The position numbers and the translations under genes are program-made. Below are positions 36,500-47,800 of a stretch of 64,000 nt of DNA, piece after piece. The DNA lies in contig NZ_CP034044.1 in assembly GCF_003855455.1 (NCBI RefSeq), forward strand, positions 186,001-250,000, in the 5' to 3' direction. Numbering within the stretch: the stretch's first letter is position 1; each line of letters starts with the position of its first letter. The notes below the pieces were generated by a model. That model saw nothing but the letters and a program-made list of their open reading frames with translations, was not told the origin of the DNA and searched no databases. Source of the DNA: Mycoplasma struthionis (GTDB taxonomy: Bacteria > Bacillota_I > Bacilli_A > Mycoplasmatales > Metamycoplasmataceae).

Positions 36500-37522
36500 A
36501 TGAAAAAAAGCAAAATATTATTAACTTTAAGTTCTTTAACAGTTTTAGCTTCTACTCCTTTAGTTGCTATAGCGTGTAAAGAAACTAAAAATAAAAAAAT
36601 AGATTCTACAAATGAAGATCACAACAGTAGAACTGTAGAAGAAAAAGATAATAAAAGATCAGCAGGAGATATTGTAGCAACTCCTAGCACAAAAATAGAA
36701 AAGAAAGCAAAAGAAGGAAGTTCTTCTGGTTCAAATGAGTCAAAAGAGGCTTCTAAGCCCGTAAATAAACCAGAAGCTACAAATACACCTTCAGGCAAAG
36801 AAACAGGCTCACAAGGTGCTTCAAATGAAAATCAAGCAGGTAATACGAGAGTTCAAGGTGATGCACCAGCTGCGGAAAGTACTGATTCCACAAATTCAAC
36901 TTTATCAGATGCAGAATTACAAAAGAAATTTAAAGAAGAATTTGGTGATGATAATTTAGAAGACGGTATTACTTTATATAGTGCAAAAATAGAATCATTA
37001 ATTAAATTTAAAGAAGCAGATGCCACACTTTTAAAAGAAGATAAACCTGCTATTGAAAAGTTAAAAGCTGAATTAGCTTTAATTAAATCGGATAAGGCAA
37101 ATGGTTTAAAACATTTCAAAACCATGTACACAGGGTATGACAAAATGGATAAAGAAGTGAAAAAAAACCTAGAAACTTTATTTAATAAAGGTGGAAAATA
37201 TACAATAGAAGGCAATTACTCATTTGATAAAATTTACAAAGTTTTAAATACAAATAATGATGCAATACAAGCATTGGTAGATGCTAGAACAGCTGAAAAA
37301 ATAGAAGGCCAAGAACCTATGGAAGTATTTCAATTATTAGGTGATTTTGTTGAAAATTATAAAAGAAAAACTGAGCAATCAACTCCAGATTTAATGGCGT
37401 ACGGACATGGTACAACAGTAAAAAGAAGTTCTATAATTGATAAATATAAAGTAGTTTATAAATATTTAATAGGTAAAGACGCTCCGGCTAGTTATAAATA
37501 CAAAAGCTTAGAAACAGAATAG
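36500..37522 (+). CDS. Surface lipoprotein with low-complexity Ser/Asn/Thr/Glu linker
   Basis: 340 aa. The signal peptide ends at PLVAIAC (anchored Cys26). Residues 30-135 are a hydrophilic, low-complexity linker (KEGSSSGSNESKEASKP and similar), and residues 138-340 form a helical, Lys/Glu-rich domain. No Trp, no known domain. Its leader peptide and linker style resemble the lipoprotein at 41741 (PLVAASC, then Asn/Thr/Ser-rich), so they may be distant members of one surface family. Monocistronic, between its own promoter and a weak terminator. Confidence 0.85.
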   Translation: MKKSKILLTLSSLTVLASTPLVAIACKETKNKKIDSTNEDHNSRTVEEKDNKRSAGDIVATPSTKIEKKAKEGSSSGSNESKEASKPVNKPEATNTPSGKETGSQGASNENQAGNTRVQGDAPAAESTDSTNSTLSDAELQKKFKEEFGDDNLEDGITLYSAKIESLIKFKEADATLLKEDKPAIEKLKAELALIKSDKANGLKHFKTMYTGYDKMDKEVKKNLETLFNKGGKYTIEGNYSFDKIYKVLNTNNDAIQALVDARTAEKIEGQEPMEVFQLLGDFVENYKRKTEQSTPDLMAYGHGTTVKRSSIIDKYKVVYKYLIGKDAPASYKYKSLETE

Positions 37523-37531
37523 TAATATATG

Positions 37532-37558
37532 AACCTTTAGTTTTTTAAACTATTGGTT
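37532..37558 (+). terminator. Imperfect terminator after the lipoprotein gene
   Basis: AACC/GGTT and TAGTTT/AAACTA pair with a three-base internal mismatch, followed by TTTTTATTTTATTTTT. Confidence 0.65.
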
Positions 37559-37648
37559 TTTATTTTATTTTTAAATTAATTAAAAGACTAAAAAAACTTA
37601 AAAATTCAATAACTTTTTTCAATTTTTAACGTAAAAAAATTAAACTAG

Positions 37649-37654
37649 TATAAT
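37649..37654 (+). promoter_or_regulatory. -10 element of mnmE, placed for a leaderless transcript
   Basis: TATAAT ending six bases before the ATG at 37661, with no ribosome-binding site. Confidence 0.6.
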
Positions 37655-37660
37655 TTACTT

Positions 37661-39004
37661 ATGGTAATAAATGATACAATAGCAGCTATTTCATCAGGCA
37701 ATATAAATCAAGCAATTTCAATTATTAGAATATCAGGACCTGATGCAATTAATATAATTAAAAAAATATATACAGGAAAAATAGGTAGTGACAAAACTAT
37801 AACTTATGGAAATATCATCGACAACAGAACAAATAAAGTTGTTGATGAAGTTTTAATTAACTTTTTTATAGGAAATAAAAATTATACAGGCGAAGACACT
37901 GTTGAAATTAATGCTCACGGTGGCGTAATTGTAACTAATAAAATTTTAAATTTAATTTTAGCTAATGGCGCAAGGTTAGCTCAAAGAGGCGAATTTACAA
38001 GAAGAGCTTTTTTAAACGGTAAGATTTCATTAGATAAAGCAGAAGCTATTAATAATTTAATTCACGCTAAAACAAACAAACAAGCTGAAATTGCTATTAC
38101 TCAATTTAACGAATATGATAAGGGTATAATTGAAAGTTTAGAAAATGAATTAACTAACATTATTTCAATTGTTGAAATTAACATTGATTATTCAGATTAT
38201 AACGACATTGAACAAATGGACCACAATAAACTTTTAAAATTAGTTACAAACTTTAAATCAAAATTAGATGTTATTTTAACTAAATCAGAAAATGCAAATG
38301 ATGTATATAGAGGAATTGATGTTGCTATAGTGGGAAATCCTAATGCTGGTAAATCATCTCTTTTAAATGCATTATTAGGTAAAGATAAAGCAATTGTAAC
38401 TAATATACCAGGAACAACTAGAGATTTAGTTGAAGGTGAATATATTATTAATGGAATATTATTTAGATTAATTGATACAGCAGGAATTAGAGAAACTAAA
38501 GATGAAGTTGAGTCAATAGGAATCGAAAAATCTAAAGAAGCCATTAATCAAGCAAAGATTGTTGTACATCTTTTTTCACCAGATAATGAGATTAATCAAG
38601 AAGACAAAATAATAGAAGAATTATCAAAAAATAAACAATATATTCCAGTAATGAATAAAGTTGATTTATTGTCTTCAGAAAAAGAATACCCAAAAGATAA
38701 GGTATGTATTTCTGCAAAAAATCAATATTTATGAGAACTTAAAAACGCTTTAGTAAAAAAATACTTAAGTATAGATTTAGATGATCCTGAGATTTTATAT
38801 AATACAAGAAAGCTTGGATTATTAAAACAGGCAAGTTTAAATTTACAAGAAGTAATTAATGGTTTAAATAATGGATTTGGACCTGAAGTTGTTATTTTAG
38901 ATTTAACAAAAGTATGACAAAACATAAGAGAAATCTTAAATAAAGAAAATGACAACGAAGCACTATTAGACAATATGTTTAGCAAATTTTGTTTAGGGAA
39001 GTAG
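37661..39004 (+). CDS. mnmE: tRNA uridine-modification GTPase MnmE
   Basis: Works with MnmG to modify U34 of certain tRNAs. 447 aa. An N-terminal folate-binding domain (TIAAISSGNINQAISIIRISG; NAHGG; RGEFTRRAFLNGK) is followed by a G domain inserted in the helical domain: G1 GNPNAGKSS (about 223-231), G2 TTRD, G3 DTAGIRET, G4 NKVD. The C-terminal FCLGK supplies the essential Cys. The ATG is probably leaderless. The methyltransferase gene begins three bases after its stop. Confidence 0.96.
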
Positions 39005-39006
39005 TT

Positions 39007-40311
39007 ATGGAATATAAAAAGAATGATATTATTAAAAACTTTATAGCAACTGAATTAACTTATGAAGGTTATGGGACCAATAGAGATTATGATAAATTAA
39101 TTTTAGTTGAAAATTTATTAGAAAATGAAGAAGCTGATATTCAAATAATAAAAGCAACTTCAAAAATTGTTTATGCAAAAGTTTGTAAATTAATTAAAAA
39201 ATCAAAATTAAGAAAAGAAACAGAATATCCTGAACTTTTAGCAAGTGGTGCAGCTTTATTAAGTAATATGGATTATGAAAATCAAGTTGCTTTTAAACAA
39301 GATATAGTTAATAAATTGTTTTTAAGAAACTTACCTAATTTAAAAGTTCTTGATATTATTAAATCTAAAAAAGAATTTTGATATAGAAATAAAATTAAGT
39401 TAAATGTAATTAAAAAAAGAAATAAATTTATTTATGGTTTTTTTGAAAAGAAAAGTCATAATTTAGTTGAGCAAGAACATTTATATTTAGCTCACAAAGA
39501 AATTGATAATTTATTTTTAAAAATTAAAAAATTATTTGCAAAACATGAAGCTTCAATAGCCTTAGATAATTTTGAAATGACTTTAAAACATTCAAAATTT
39601 ACTAAAGAATTACAATTAATTATTGAACACTCTAATGATTATGTATTTCCTGAAAATATCATTCTTGAATTAGAACAAATAAAAAACTTAGTTTCATTTA
39701 TTCAAATAACTGAAAAAGAAACAAGAATTTTATTTGGTGCTAAAGATTTAGTTTTTAAAACAAAAAACAATATTTATAAAGTAGCTTATGATGCTTTTTA
39801 TCAAATTAATGATGAGCAAACAGAAAAACTTTATGATCAAGTTTTAAAAAGAATAAAAAATAAAGATTTAACAATTTTAGATGCTTATGCAGGTGTTGGA
39901 ACAATAGGTCTTCATGCTGCAAAAAAAGCTAAAAAATTAATATCAGTTGAAATAAATAAAAATGCATCTATAGCAACTGAAATAAATGCAAATTTAAATG
40001 CATATAATAATATTGAATTTATTAATGAAGATAGTGAAATATGTTTTAAAAAGATGCTTTCTGAAAATAAACATATTATTGATTTAATAATTTTTGATCC
40101 CCCAAGAGAGGGAATGAATAAAAGCATTATTGATATTGTTTCAAAATTAAAAATCAAACAAATAATTTATGTAAGTTGTAACCCACATACAATGATAAGA
40201 GATCTAAAAGATTTTGAAGAAAAAGGATATGAAATTGGGGACATTAAACCGATTGATATGTTTCCACAAACACCTCATATTGAAACTATTTGTTCTTTAA
40301 AACTTAAATAA
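39007..40311 (+). CDS. 23S rRNA (uracil-5-)-methyltransferase, RlmD/RlmCD-like
   Basis: SAM-dependent m5U methyltransferase. 434 aa. The SAM-binding motif is DAYAGVGTIGLHAAKKAKK (about 296-314), then IIFDPPREGMNKS and the catalytic Cys in IYVSCNPHTMIRDL. The four-Cys iron-sulphur motif of RlmD is missing, as in some Gram-positive relatives. Whether it modifies 23S rRNA at one or two uridines, or tRNA, cannot be told from sequence. Co-transcribed with mnmE. Confidence 0.85.
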
Positions 40312-40329
40312 AATCATTTTATTATAAAG

Positions 40330-40358
40330 CCTACTATTTTAAAAATAGTGGTTTTTTT
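40330..40358 (+). terminator. Terminator of the mnmE operon
   Basis: CCTACTATTT pairs with AAATAGTGG (one bulged base), followed by seven T. Confidence 0.82.
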
Positions 40359-40455
40359 ATTATTTAAAATACTAATTTTTTCTCTTTGTTTTCTTAAGAT
40401 TCTTTTATTTCAACATTATTATGTTATTATTAATAATAATATTTGTGAGGTAACT

Positions 40456-41520
40456 ATGGGCTTTTGAAATAATTTAAAAGAAAAACTTTTTGGAACTAAA
40501 GAAGAAAGAATTGCTAAAAAACAAGAGAAAATTGCACTAAAAGAACAAAAGCAAATTAAAAAAGAATTAGAAAAACAAAACAAGCTTGGAAACTATGTTG
40601 CTGGTTTGGCTAAATCTAGTGATTCTTTTACTGAAAGTATTAAACAACTTCAAAATAAACACAATAAAATAGATGAAGAATTTTTTGAAGATCTTGAAGA
40701 AATTTTAATAATGTCAGATATTTCAATGAAACTAGTTTCAATAATTATTGATGAATGTAAAAATGAAGTTAAAAAAGAAAATATACAAGATCCTAAATTA
40801 ATAAATGAAATTATTGCTGACAAACTATTTACAATTTATGCTAATAATTCAATTTTAGATACAACTTTAAATGTTGAAAACAATAGAATAAATGTTATTT
40901 TAGTTGTGGGAGTGAATGGTTCTGGTAAAACAACATCAATTTCAAAAATATCTAAAATGTTAATTAATGAAGGTAAAAAAGTTTTAATAGCAGCTGGAGA
41001 TACATTTAGAGCAGCCGCTGTTGAGCAACTTGAAATATGAGCTAATAGAGTTGGAGCTGATATTGTTAAACCACAAGAAAATGAAACCGATCCAGCAGCA
41101 GTCGTTTATAGAGCTATTGATAAAGCTCAACAAGAAAAATATGATGTTTTAATTGTTGATACAGCTGGAAGATTACAAAATAAAGTAAATTTAATGAATG
41201 AATTAGCAAAAATAAATCGTGTTTTAGAATCAAAAATTCCTGGCGCTCCTCATGAAAGTTTATTAGTATTAGATGCGACAACTGGACAAAATGGTATTTT
41301 ACAAGCAAAAGCCTTTATTGAAGCTACACCTTTAACAGGTATTGTTTTAACTAAAATGGATGGAACATCAAAAGGTGGAATTATTTTTACAATAAAAGAT
41401 GAAATTAATCTAGCAGTTAAATTCATTGGTTTAGGAGAAAAAATTGATGATTTAGCAGAGTTTGATTTATATTCATATATTTATGGTCTAACTAAAGGAT
41501 TAAATGAAGATGGCGAATAA
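40456..41520 (+). CDS. ftsY: Signal recognition particle receptor FtsY
   Basis: GTPase receptor that docks SRP-ribosome complexes to the membrane. 354 aa. It opens with [13 protein letters not shown], then a charged stretch rich in Lys, Glu and Gln, the N domain, and the G domain: [13 protein letters not shown] (about 154-166), [28 protein letters not shown]. No membrane segment, consistent with peripheral attachment. GTGAGG is upstream of the ATG. ylxM overlaps its end; the usual partner ffh is not in the window. Confidence 0.96.
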
Positions 41521-41740
41521 TGATTTAGACAAAAGAGAACATTACTTAGATCTATTTGAAAAATATGAAAACTTTTTATCAAAAGGTCAAAAACAAGTTT
41601 TACAATTATATTTTTTTGAAGACCTTTCAATAACCGAAATTGCTGAAGAATTAGCAATGACTAGAAGTGGTGTTCATGATGCTTTAACAAAAGGAAGAGA
41701 TAAGTTAGACAAAATAAATGAAAAAATGAAAGGAAACTAG
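41504..41740 (+). CDS. ylxM: YlxM/p13-like helix-turn-helix protein
   Basis: 78-aa DNA-binding-like protein that in Firmicutes and mollicutes sits beside SRP genes and is thought to stimulate SRP. The helix-turn-helix is LSITEIAEELAMTRSGVHDAL (about 38-58). The ATG lies 17 bases inside ftsY with AAAGGA just upstream; an ATG two codons later is possible. The following lipoprotein starts directly after its stop codon. Confidence 0.85.
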   Translation: MKMANNDLDKREHYLDLFEKYENFLSKGQKQVLQLYFFEDLSITEIAEELAMTRSGVHDALTKGRDKLDKINEKMKGN

Positions 41741-42529
41741 ATGTTAAAGAAATTTAAACTACTATCAATTTTGTTAACACCTGCTTTTTTAGCAACTCCT
41801 TTAGTTGCTGCTTCATGTCAAGACACAAAAAAAGATGAGGTAATTAATAAAAAAGAAAACACAAATACTGATGAAACTTCAAAACAAGACAATAAAGAAA
41901 ACACTAGTGTTTCTAGCGATTCAAGTAATGTAACAAGTAATAACGAAAATAATAATACTCCAAACAATGAAGTTGAAGCATCGCAAAACGATATTGCTAA
42001 AGAAATAACTATTAAACCTTTAAATGGTGAAATAAAATCATTAGACACTGTTTTAGGTGAATTAAAAGCTGAAAAAGCAAAAGAATATGAACCAAATGCT
42101 GAATCAGTTTCAAGAGTTTTGGATTTAGTTACTGATGCAGCCTTAACATTAGCTCAACCATTTAATGAACTTATATTTGCAATTGAACAAAATCCTGATC
42201 AAGTTCCAGTTGAAGGGTTGATTCCATGATTTAAAACATCTGCCACAGGTAAGGCTGTTGTTAATAGAATAAAAACTAAATTAGGTGAACTGCCAGAAGA
42301 AGAAGTTAATAAATACACTGAAGTTTTTAAAACTGTTTTTGCGTTATTTCAAAAACAAGGTAACCTAGAGCAAAATGAAGAAATAATAAATTTAGTAAAA
42401 GCTAAAAAAACAGAAGCAATAAATAAATTTAGAAAAATATATGGTGTCAGTGATGATACAATAGCCACAGCATTTGCGCTTGCAAATGACTACTTAAGCA
42501 GTGGTGAATTTATAAATGTTAATAAATAA
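41741..42529 (+). CDS. Lipoprotein with Asn/Thr/Ser-rich linker
   Basis: 262 aa. Lipobox PLVAASC (anchored Cys26), then a low-complexity linker rich in Asn, Thr, Ser, Lys and Glu (about 30-80) and a helical C-terminal domain ending SGEFINVNK. No known domain. AAAGGA lies in the last codons of ylxM, and the ATG directly abuts that stop, so a surface protein is encoded in the SRP-receptor operon. Similar in plan to the lipoprotein at 36500. Confidence 0.85.
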
Positions 42530-42584
42530 TAGTTTATAATTATATAAGCAAAATAAGCGTGCCCAGCGCATAAAGTGAGGTAAC

Positions 42585-43319
42585 ATGGCATACAAAAGGG
42601 TCTTAATAAAACTGTCTGGAGAAGGATTAGCTAATAAAGATAAACACTTAGCAATAGATTATGAATTAGTTGAGAAATTTGCTAAACAATTAAAATTAAT
42701 AACATCTCAAAATATTGAAGTTGCAATAGTTGTTGGTGGTGGTAATTTCTGAAGAGGAACTAGCGCCGCAAAAAATGGTATCGGTAGAGTTAGAGCAGAT
42801 AATATTGGTATGTTAGCAACCACAATGAATGCTTTAGCTTTACAATCTGGTTTTGAAAGTAATGATGTTCATTGTAGAGTTTTATCAAGCTTAACAATGG
42901 ATTCAAAAATTTGTGAAACATATATTAATGAAAAAGCTAAAAAATATTTAAAAAACGGTGAAGTTGTAATTTTTGCTGGTGGTACTGGAAGACCATTTTT
43001 TACAACTGATACTGCTTCAACATTGTTTGCTTCTGAAATTGGAGCTGATGCTATTTTAATGGGTAAAAATAATGTTGATGGTGTATATGACAGTGACCCT
43101 AAATTTAATAAAAATGCTAAAAAATTTGATAAGATAACATACGATGAATTAATCGAAAGAGAACTGGCTGTTATAGATATTACAGCAGCTTCAATGGCAA
43201 AAGCCAACGATATTGATATAATTATATTTGATATTAACGAGCAAGACGCTTTAATAAGAGCTATTAATAACCAAATTCCTAACACTATAATTACTAAAGA
43301 AATTAAGGAGTCTAAATAA
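42585..43319 (+). CDS. pyrH: Uridylate kinase
   Basis: Phosphorylates UMP to UDP with ATP. 244 aa. Amino-acid-kinase fold: KRVLIKLSGEGL (4-15), VVGGGNFWRG (about 49-58), VIFAGGTGRPFFTTDTA, ADAILMGKNNVDGVYDSDP. GTGAGG sits before the ATG. A -10 (TATAAT at 42535-42540) gives a leader of about 40 bases containing GCGTGCCCAGCGC, which can form a three-base-pair hairpin. Its stop overlaps the frr ATG (TAATG). pyrH-frr is a widely conserved pair. Confidence 0.96.
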
Positions 43320-43869
43320 TGGAACTGAACAGTTACTTACAAAAATTTCACGAAGAAGTGGAAAAAACAACAAACAATTTTGAAAACCAAATTACTAAAA
43401 TTGCTGTAGGTCGTGCTAATCCTGCTTTAATTAATAAAATTAAAATTAATTATTATGATTCAATTATTTCTCTTGAAGAAATTGCTTCAATCTCAGTAGC
43501 TAGCCCTTTACAATTATTAGTAAAACCATATGATATGGGTGTTATTAAAACTATTGAAAAAACAATTTTAGATCAAAAATTAAATGTTTCTATTGCTAAC
43601 GAAGGACATCAATTAAGATTAACATATCCTCAAATTACAACAGAAAAAAGAGTAGAAATGACAAAACAACTTGGAGCACTAGTTGAACAAGCTAAAGTTG
43701 GGGTCCGTCAAGCTCGTCAAGATGTAAATAAATTAATTAAAGCTGATGAAGAATTGTCAGAAGATTTACAAAAAAATTATTTAGATAGTATTCAAAAGAA
43801 GTTGATAAAGCCATCGAAAAAGTGACTGAAATTGGTAAAGTAAAAGAAAAAGATTTATTAACTGTATAA
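43319..43869 (+). CDS. frr: Ribosome recycling factor (frame break near the C-terminus)
   Basis: Releases post-termination ribosomes together with EF-G. As written, the frame shifts after DSIQKK and runs to a short wrong ending. Adding one A to the A4 run at 43794-43797 continues as EVDKAIEKVTEIGKVKEKD, the expected RRF C-terminus, to the TAA at 43867-43869, giving 183 aa, the normal length. Conserved features include AVGRANPALINKIKINYYD and KVGVRQARQDVNK. RRF is essential, so a sequence error is much more likely than a mutation. AAGGAG precedes the ATG. Confidence 0.93.
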
Positions 43870-43891
43870 GCGAGCAAATCGCTTATTTTTT
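43866..43891 (+). terminator. Terminator of pyrH-frr
   Basis: ATAAGCGA pairs with TCGCTTAT around GCAAA, followed by TTTTTT. The stem includes the frr stop codon, itself evidence that translation ends here. Confidence 0.9.
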
Positions 43892-43894
43892 ATA

Positions 43895-43900
43895 TATAAT
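43895..43900 (+). promoter_or_regulatory. -10 element of cdsA-polC, placed for a leaderless transcript
   Basis: TATAAT ending seven bases before the cdsA ATG; no ribosome-binding site between. Confidence 0.6.
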
Positions 43901-43907
43901 TTAAGTT

Positions 43908-44867
43908 ATGAAAAACATAATCCAAAGAGGCCGTTCGGCAATTATTTTATATGCGATACTAATTCCATTTTTTTTATTGACTTTTTTTGGTCAAAGATCA
44001 GGAAGAATTATTGGTTTAGGTTTTTTTATTGTTTTTAGTAATTGAGCTCTTTATGAAGTTATTAAACACAATAGATTACCTATATGAGCAAATTTAATAT
44101 TATTACTCACTTCAAACATTATTTGAATATTTCCAACTCAGTTTTATTTAACAAGTGCTCAGAATCCAAATATTTTTTGAGACACAGATAAAGTTTCTTT
44201 AACCACCGATAATTTATTAAAAACAATATATAAAGATGGTTTTTTAGGTTCAAATAGCAGATTTGCTAGCATTGAATTTTATGTTTTAGGAATTGTTAAC
44301 ATAGCTTTCTTTTTTATATTTTTTAAAAGTCAAAAAAACAAAAAGTTTTTTAGTTCAGCAATGTCTATAACAGCTTTTGCAACTTTTATAATTCCAATAT
44401 TTTTAAAAGTTTTATTTATTTTAAATGCTGCAAATATTTATTTACTATTTTGTGTTTTTATAATTCCAATGGTAACTGATACAGCTGCATATTTTGGTGG
44501 TAAGTTTTTAGGACATAAACTTTTTAAAAGAAAATTTGCCCCAAAAATTAGCCCTAAAAAAACTTGAGAAGGTGCTATTATTGGTTACCTATGTGGAGCT
44601 TTATTTGTTTTTATAGTAATGTATATTGGAAAACTAACGAATAATTTTCAATTTACTTTTTATTTTAATTACAAACAAATAATAACAGCAGTAATTTTGC
44701 TACCAATTTTATCAACTGTTGGTGATCTTGTTTTTTCAGCAATGAAAAGAACATTAGAAATAAAAGATTTTTCAAATCTAATTCCAGGACACGGCGGACT
44801 AATGGATCGTTTTGACTCTGTTTCTTTTGTTACAATAGGCGCTACTATAATTTTATTAATTAACTAA
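43908..44867 (+). CDS. cdsA: Phosphatidate cytidylyltransferase
   Basis: Membrane enzyme forming CDP-diacylglycerol from phosphatidate and CTP. 319 aa with about eight membrane helices. The CDS signature is complete near the C-terminus: SAMKRTLEIKDFSN followed by LIPGHGGLMDRFDS. The upstream conserved DTAAYFGGKFLGHKLF is also present. In this window it shares the lipid pathway with plsX, fakA and plsY. polC follows after nine bases. Confidence 0.95.
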
Positions 44868-44876
44868 TGAGGATAT

Positions 44877-47800
44877 ATGAGAGTAGAAGATGAATCTTTT
44901 AAAAAACTTTGTGAAGAAATAAATATTAAATATAATTATTCAGACTTTCAAGGAGTGAGATTAACTTCTGTTGAAGTAGATGATCAAAACAATTTATTTT
45001 TTAATTTAAATTTTGATACTCATATTGATATACAAGTTTATAAAAAATTTATTAATGCTTTAAAAGAAAAAGTTCCAAATGCTCAACTTGTTTTAACTAT
45101 TGATACTATTTTAAGAGATAAAAAAACAATTTGTGATTACTTTAATTATGTTGCTAATACCAACATGACTGTTTTTAAAAGATATGCTCAACACATTAAT
45201 CCAAACAATATTGAATTAACTGAAGATGAACTAATTGTTAATTTAGTAATTGATGAAGTTTTTGATTTTTTTAAACAAAAACAAGAAGAATTTAAAAAAG
45301 CCTTAGACATAATAGGCTATGGTTTTTATAGAGTAATTTTTAAGAGAGTTGAAGCTTCTGCCGATTTAAAAAATCAAAATATAAATGAGTTACTTAACAA
45401 AGCCCAAGTAGTTCATGAAAGATTTTTAAAAGAAGAAAAATTAGAAGAATCAAACAATAAAAACAATAATTATAAAAGATCATCTTCAACAAATAAATTT
45501 GTAAGTATTCCTCTAGATGAAGCTAATGCAAATTATGCTAATATGGCAATTAATGTAAAAGGGGAAATTTTTAGCTTAGATTTAAGATCAGTTAGAAATA
45601 ATAAAAAAATTCTAACACTTCAAATATCAGATTATAAAGAAGCTAGAACTGTTAAAAAATTTTATAATGAAGATGAAGAAGTTGCTGATTTAAAAGTTGG
45701 TGATGCTATTTATGTTACCGGTAGATTGGTTGAAGATCAATTTACTAATAATAAATGAGTAATAATGGCTTCAGGTAAAGATTGATATGTTAAAACAGAA
45801 GGCTATCAAAAATTAAATGAAGATACAGAACCTGAAAAAAGAATTGAGTTAGCTTTAAGATCAAATATGAGTACTCAAGATGGTATTTCAAGTCCTGCAG
45901 AGTATTTAGAAGCTGCAAAATTTTATGGTCATGAAGCAATGGCTATTACTGATTTAGATGATGTTCAAAGTTTTCCCGGCTTTTATAATTTAATGAAAAA
46001 AAATAAAGGTATAAAACCAATTTATGGTCTAACTATAAACACAGTTGATTCAGATAATAGAGCTTTTTATAACTTTAAAGATTTTGATTTAAGTTCACAA
46101 GAATATGTTGTATTTGATATTGAAACAACAGCATTGAGTCCAAGATTTGGTGAAATAATTGAATTTGGTGCCACAGTTTTAAAAGACAATTTAGTATTAG
46201 AAAAAATTCAATTTTTTATTAAAGCTTCAAAACCACTAAAAAGTAAAACTATTGAATTAACTAAAATTAATGATGAAACTCTAAAAGATGGATTTGAAAT
46301 TAAAGAAGGTATTAAAAAAATCTATGATATTTTAAATAATAGAATATCAGTTGCTCACAATGCTGGATTTGATATTAACTTTTGTAAACAAAAATTTGAA
46401 GAACAAGGATTAGATACTAAAAATATTTTTGGTCTTGATAGCATGATAGTATCTCAAATTTTAGATGGTGATCAAATGAGACATAACCTTGGCTCAGTTG
46501 CAAAAAGACATAATGTTGTTTATGAAGCTGAGGTAGCCCACAGAGCCGATTATGATGCTAACGTTTTAGCAAATGTTTGAATCAAAATGATTTCAAGACT
46601 AGCTTTAGAAAAAAATATTCACACAGCTAAAGAGTTAAGAGATTTGAAATCTGAAAGTGTTTTAGGAAAACGTCATGGACTTGAAATAAGAGTTTTAGCT
46701 AAAAATCAATCTGGACTTAAAAAATTATTCAAGTTAGTTTCTAAAGGATTAACAGAAGATTATAATCAAGGTGCTAAATTACATTTTGATGAGTTAGTAA
46801 AAGATTCTGATTTATTTTATGGTTCTTCTACACATCAATCAAGATTATGAGATGAAGTCTTTTTTGGGTCTAATGAAAATATTGAAAAAGAATTAGAATT
46901 TTATGACTATATTGAATTTCCACCAATTTCAAGTTTTGAATATCTTCTTGAAGGAGATAGTTTAACTTACGAAGATTTAGAATTTGCTTATAAAGATTTA
47001 ATTAAAAAAGCTAAAAGAAAAAATAAATTGTGTGTAGCTGTTTCAGATGCTAGATATACTTTTGATTTTCAACAATTGATTCATGAAATATATGTTAATG
47101 AACCAACATTAGGTGGTGGAAGACATTGATTGAAAAGATCAAATAAAGAAATAGCTTTTAAATACCTTAATACTCAAGAAATGCTTCGAGAATTTAAATT
47201 TTTAGAAGATATATATTTAATAAAAGAACTTGTAATAGAAAATCCAAAATATATTGCAAGCCAAATAGATGGAGATATTGAGGTTATTAAAAATCAACTT
47301 TATGTTCCCGAATTTGATGACTCTCCAACTAAACTTAGAGAATTAGTTTATGAAACACTACATAAAAAATATGGCGACAATCCTGATCCTTTAATTGTTT
47401 CAAGAATAGAAAAAGAATTAATTCCTATTATTAAATATGGATATTCAGCAATTTATTGAATAAGTCATAAATTAGTAAAAAGAAGTAATGATGATGGTTA
47501 TTTAGTAGGTAGCCGTGGTTCTGTTGGTTCATCTATAGTTGCTAATCTATCAGGTATTTCTGAAGTTAATCCACTAGACCCTCATTATTTATGTGAAAAT
47601 TGTAAATATTTTGAATGAAATCAAAACGCTAAATATTTTTCAGGTTGAGATTTACCTGAAAAAAATTGTCCAAAATGTAATAGTAAATTATCAAAAGATG
47701 GTCATAGCATTCCTTTTGAAACATTTTTAGGTTTTAATGCTGATAAAGTTCCTGATATTGATTTAAATTTTAGTGGTCAATATCAACCAACAATTCATAA

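Noticed and set aside
41741-42529. Phase-variable Vsa/Vlp-type lipoprotein
   Set aside because: The low-complexity linker is irregular, not a tandem repeat, and no homopolymer lies in its promoter.
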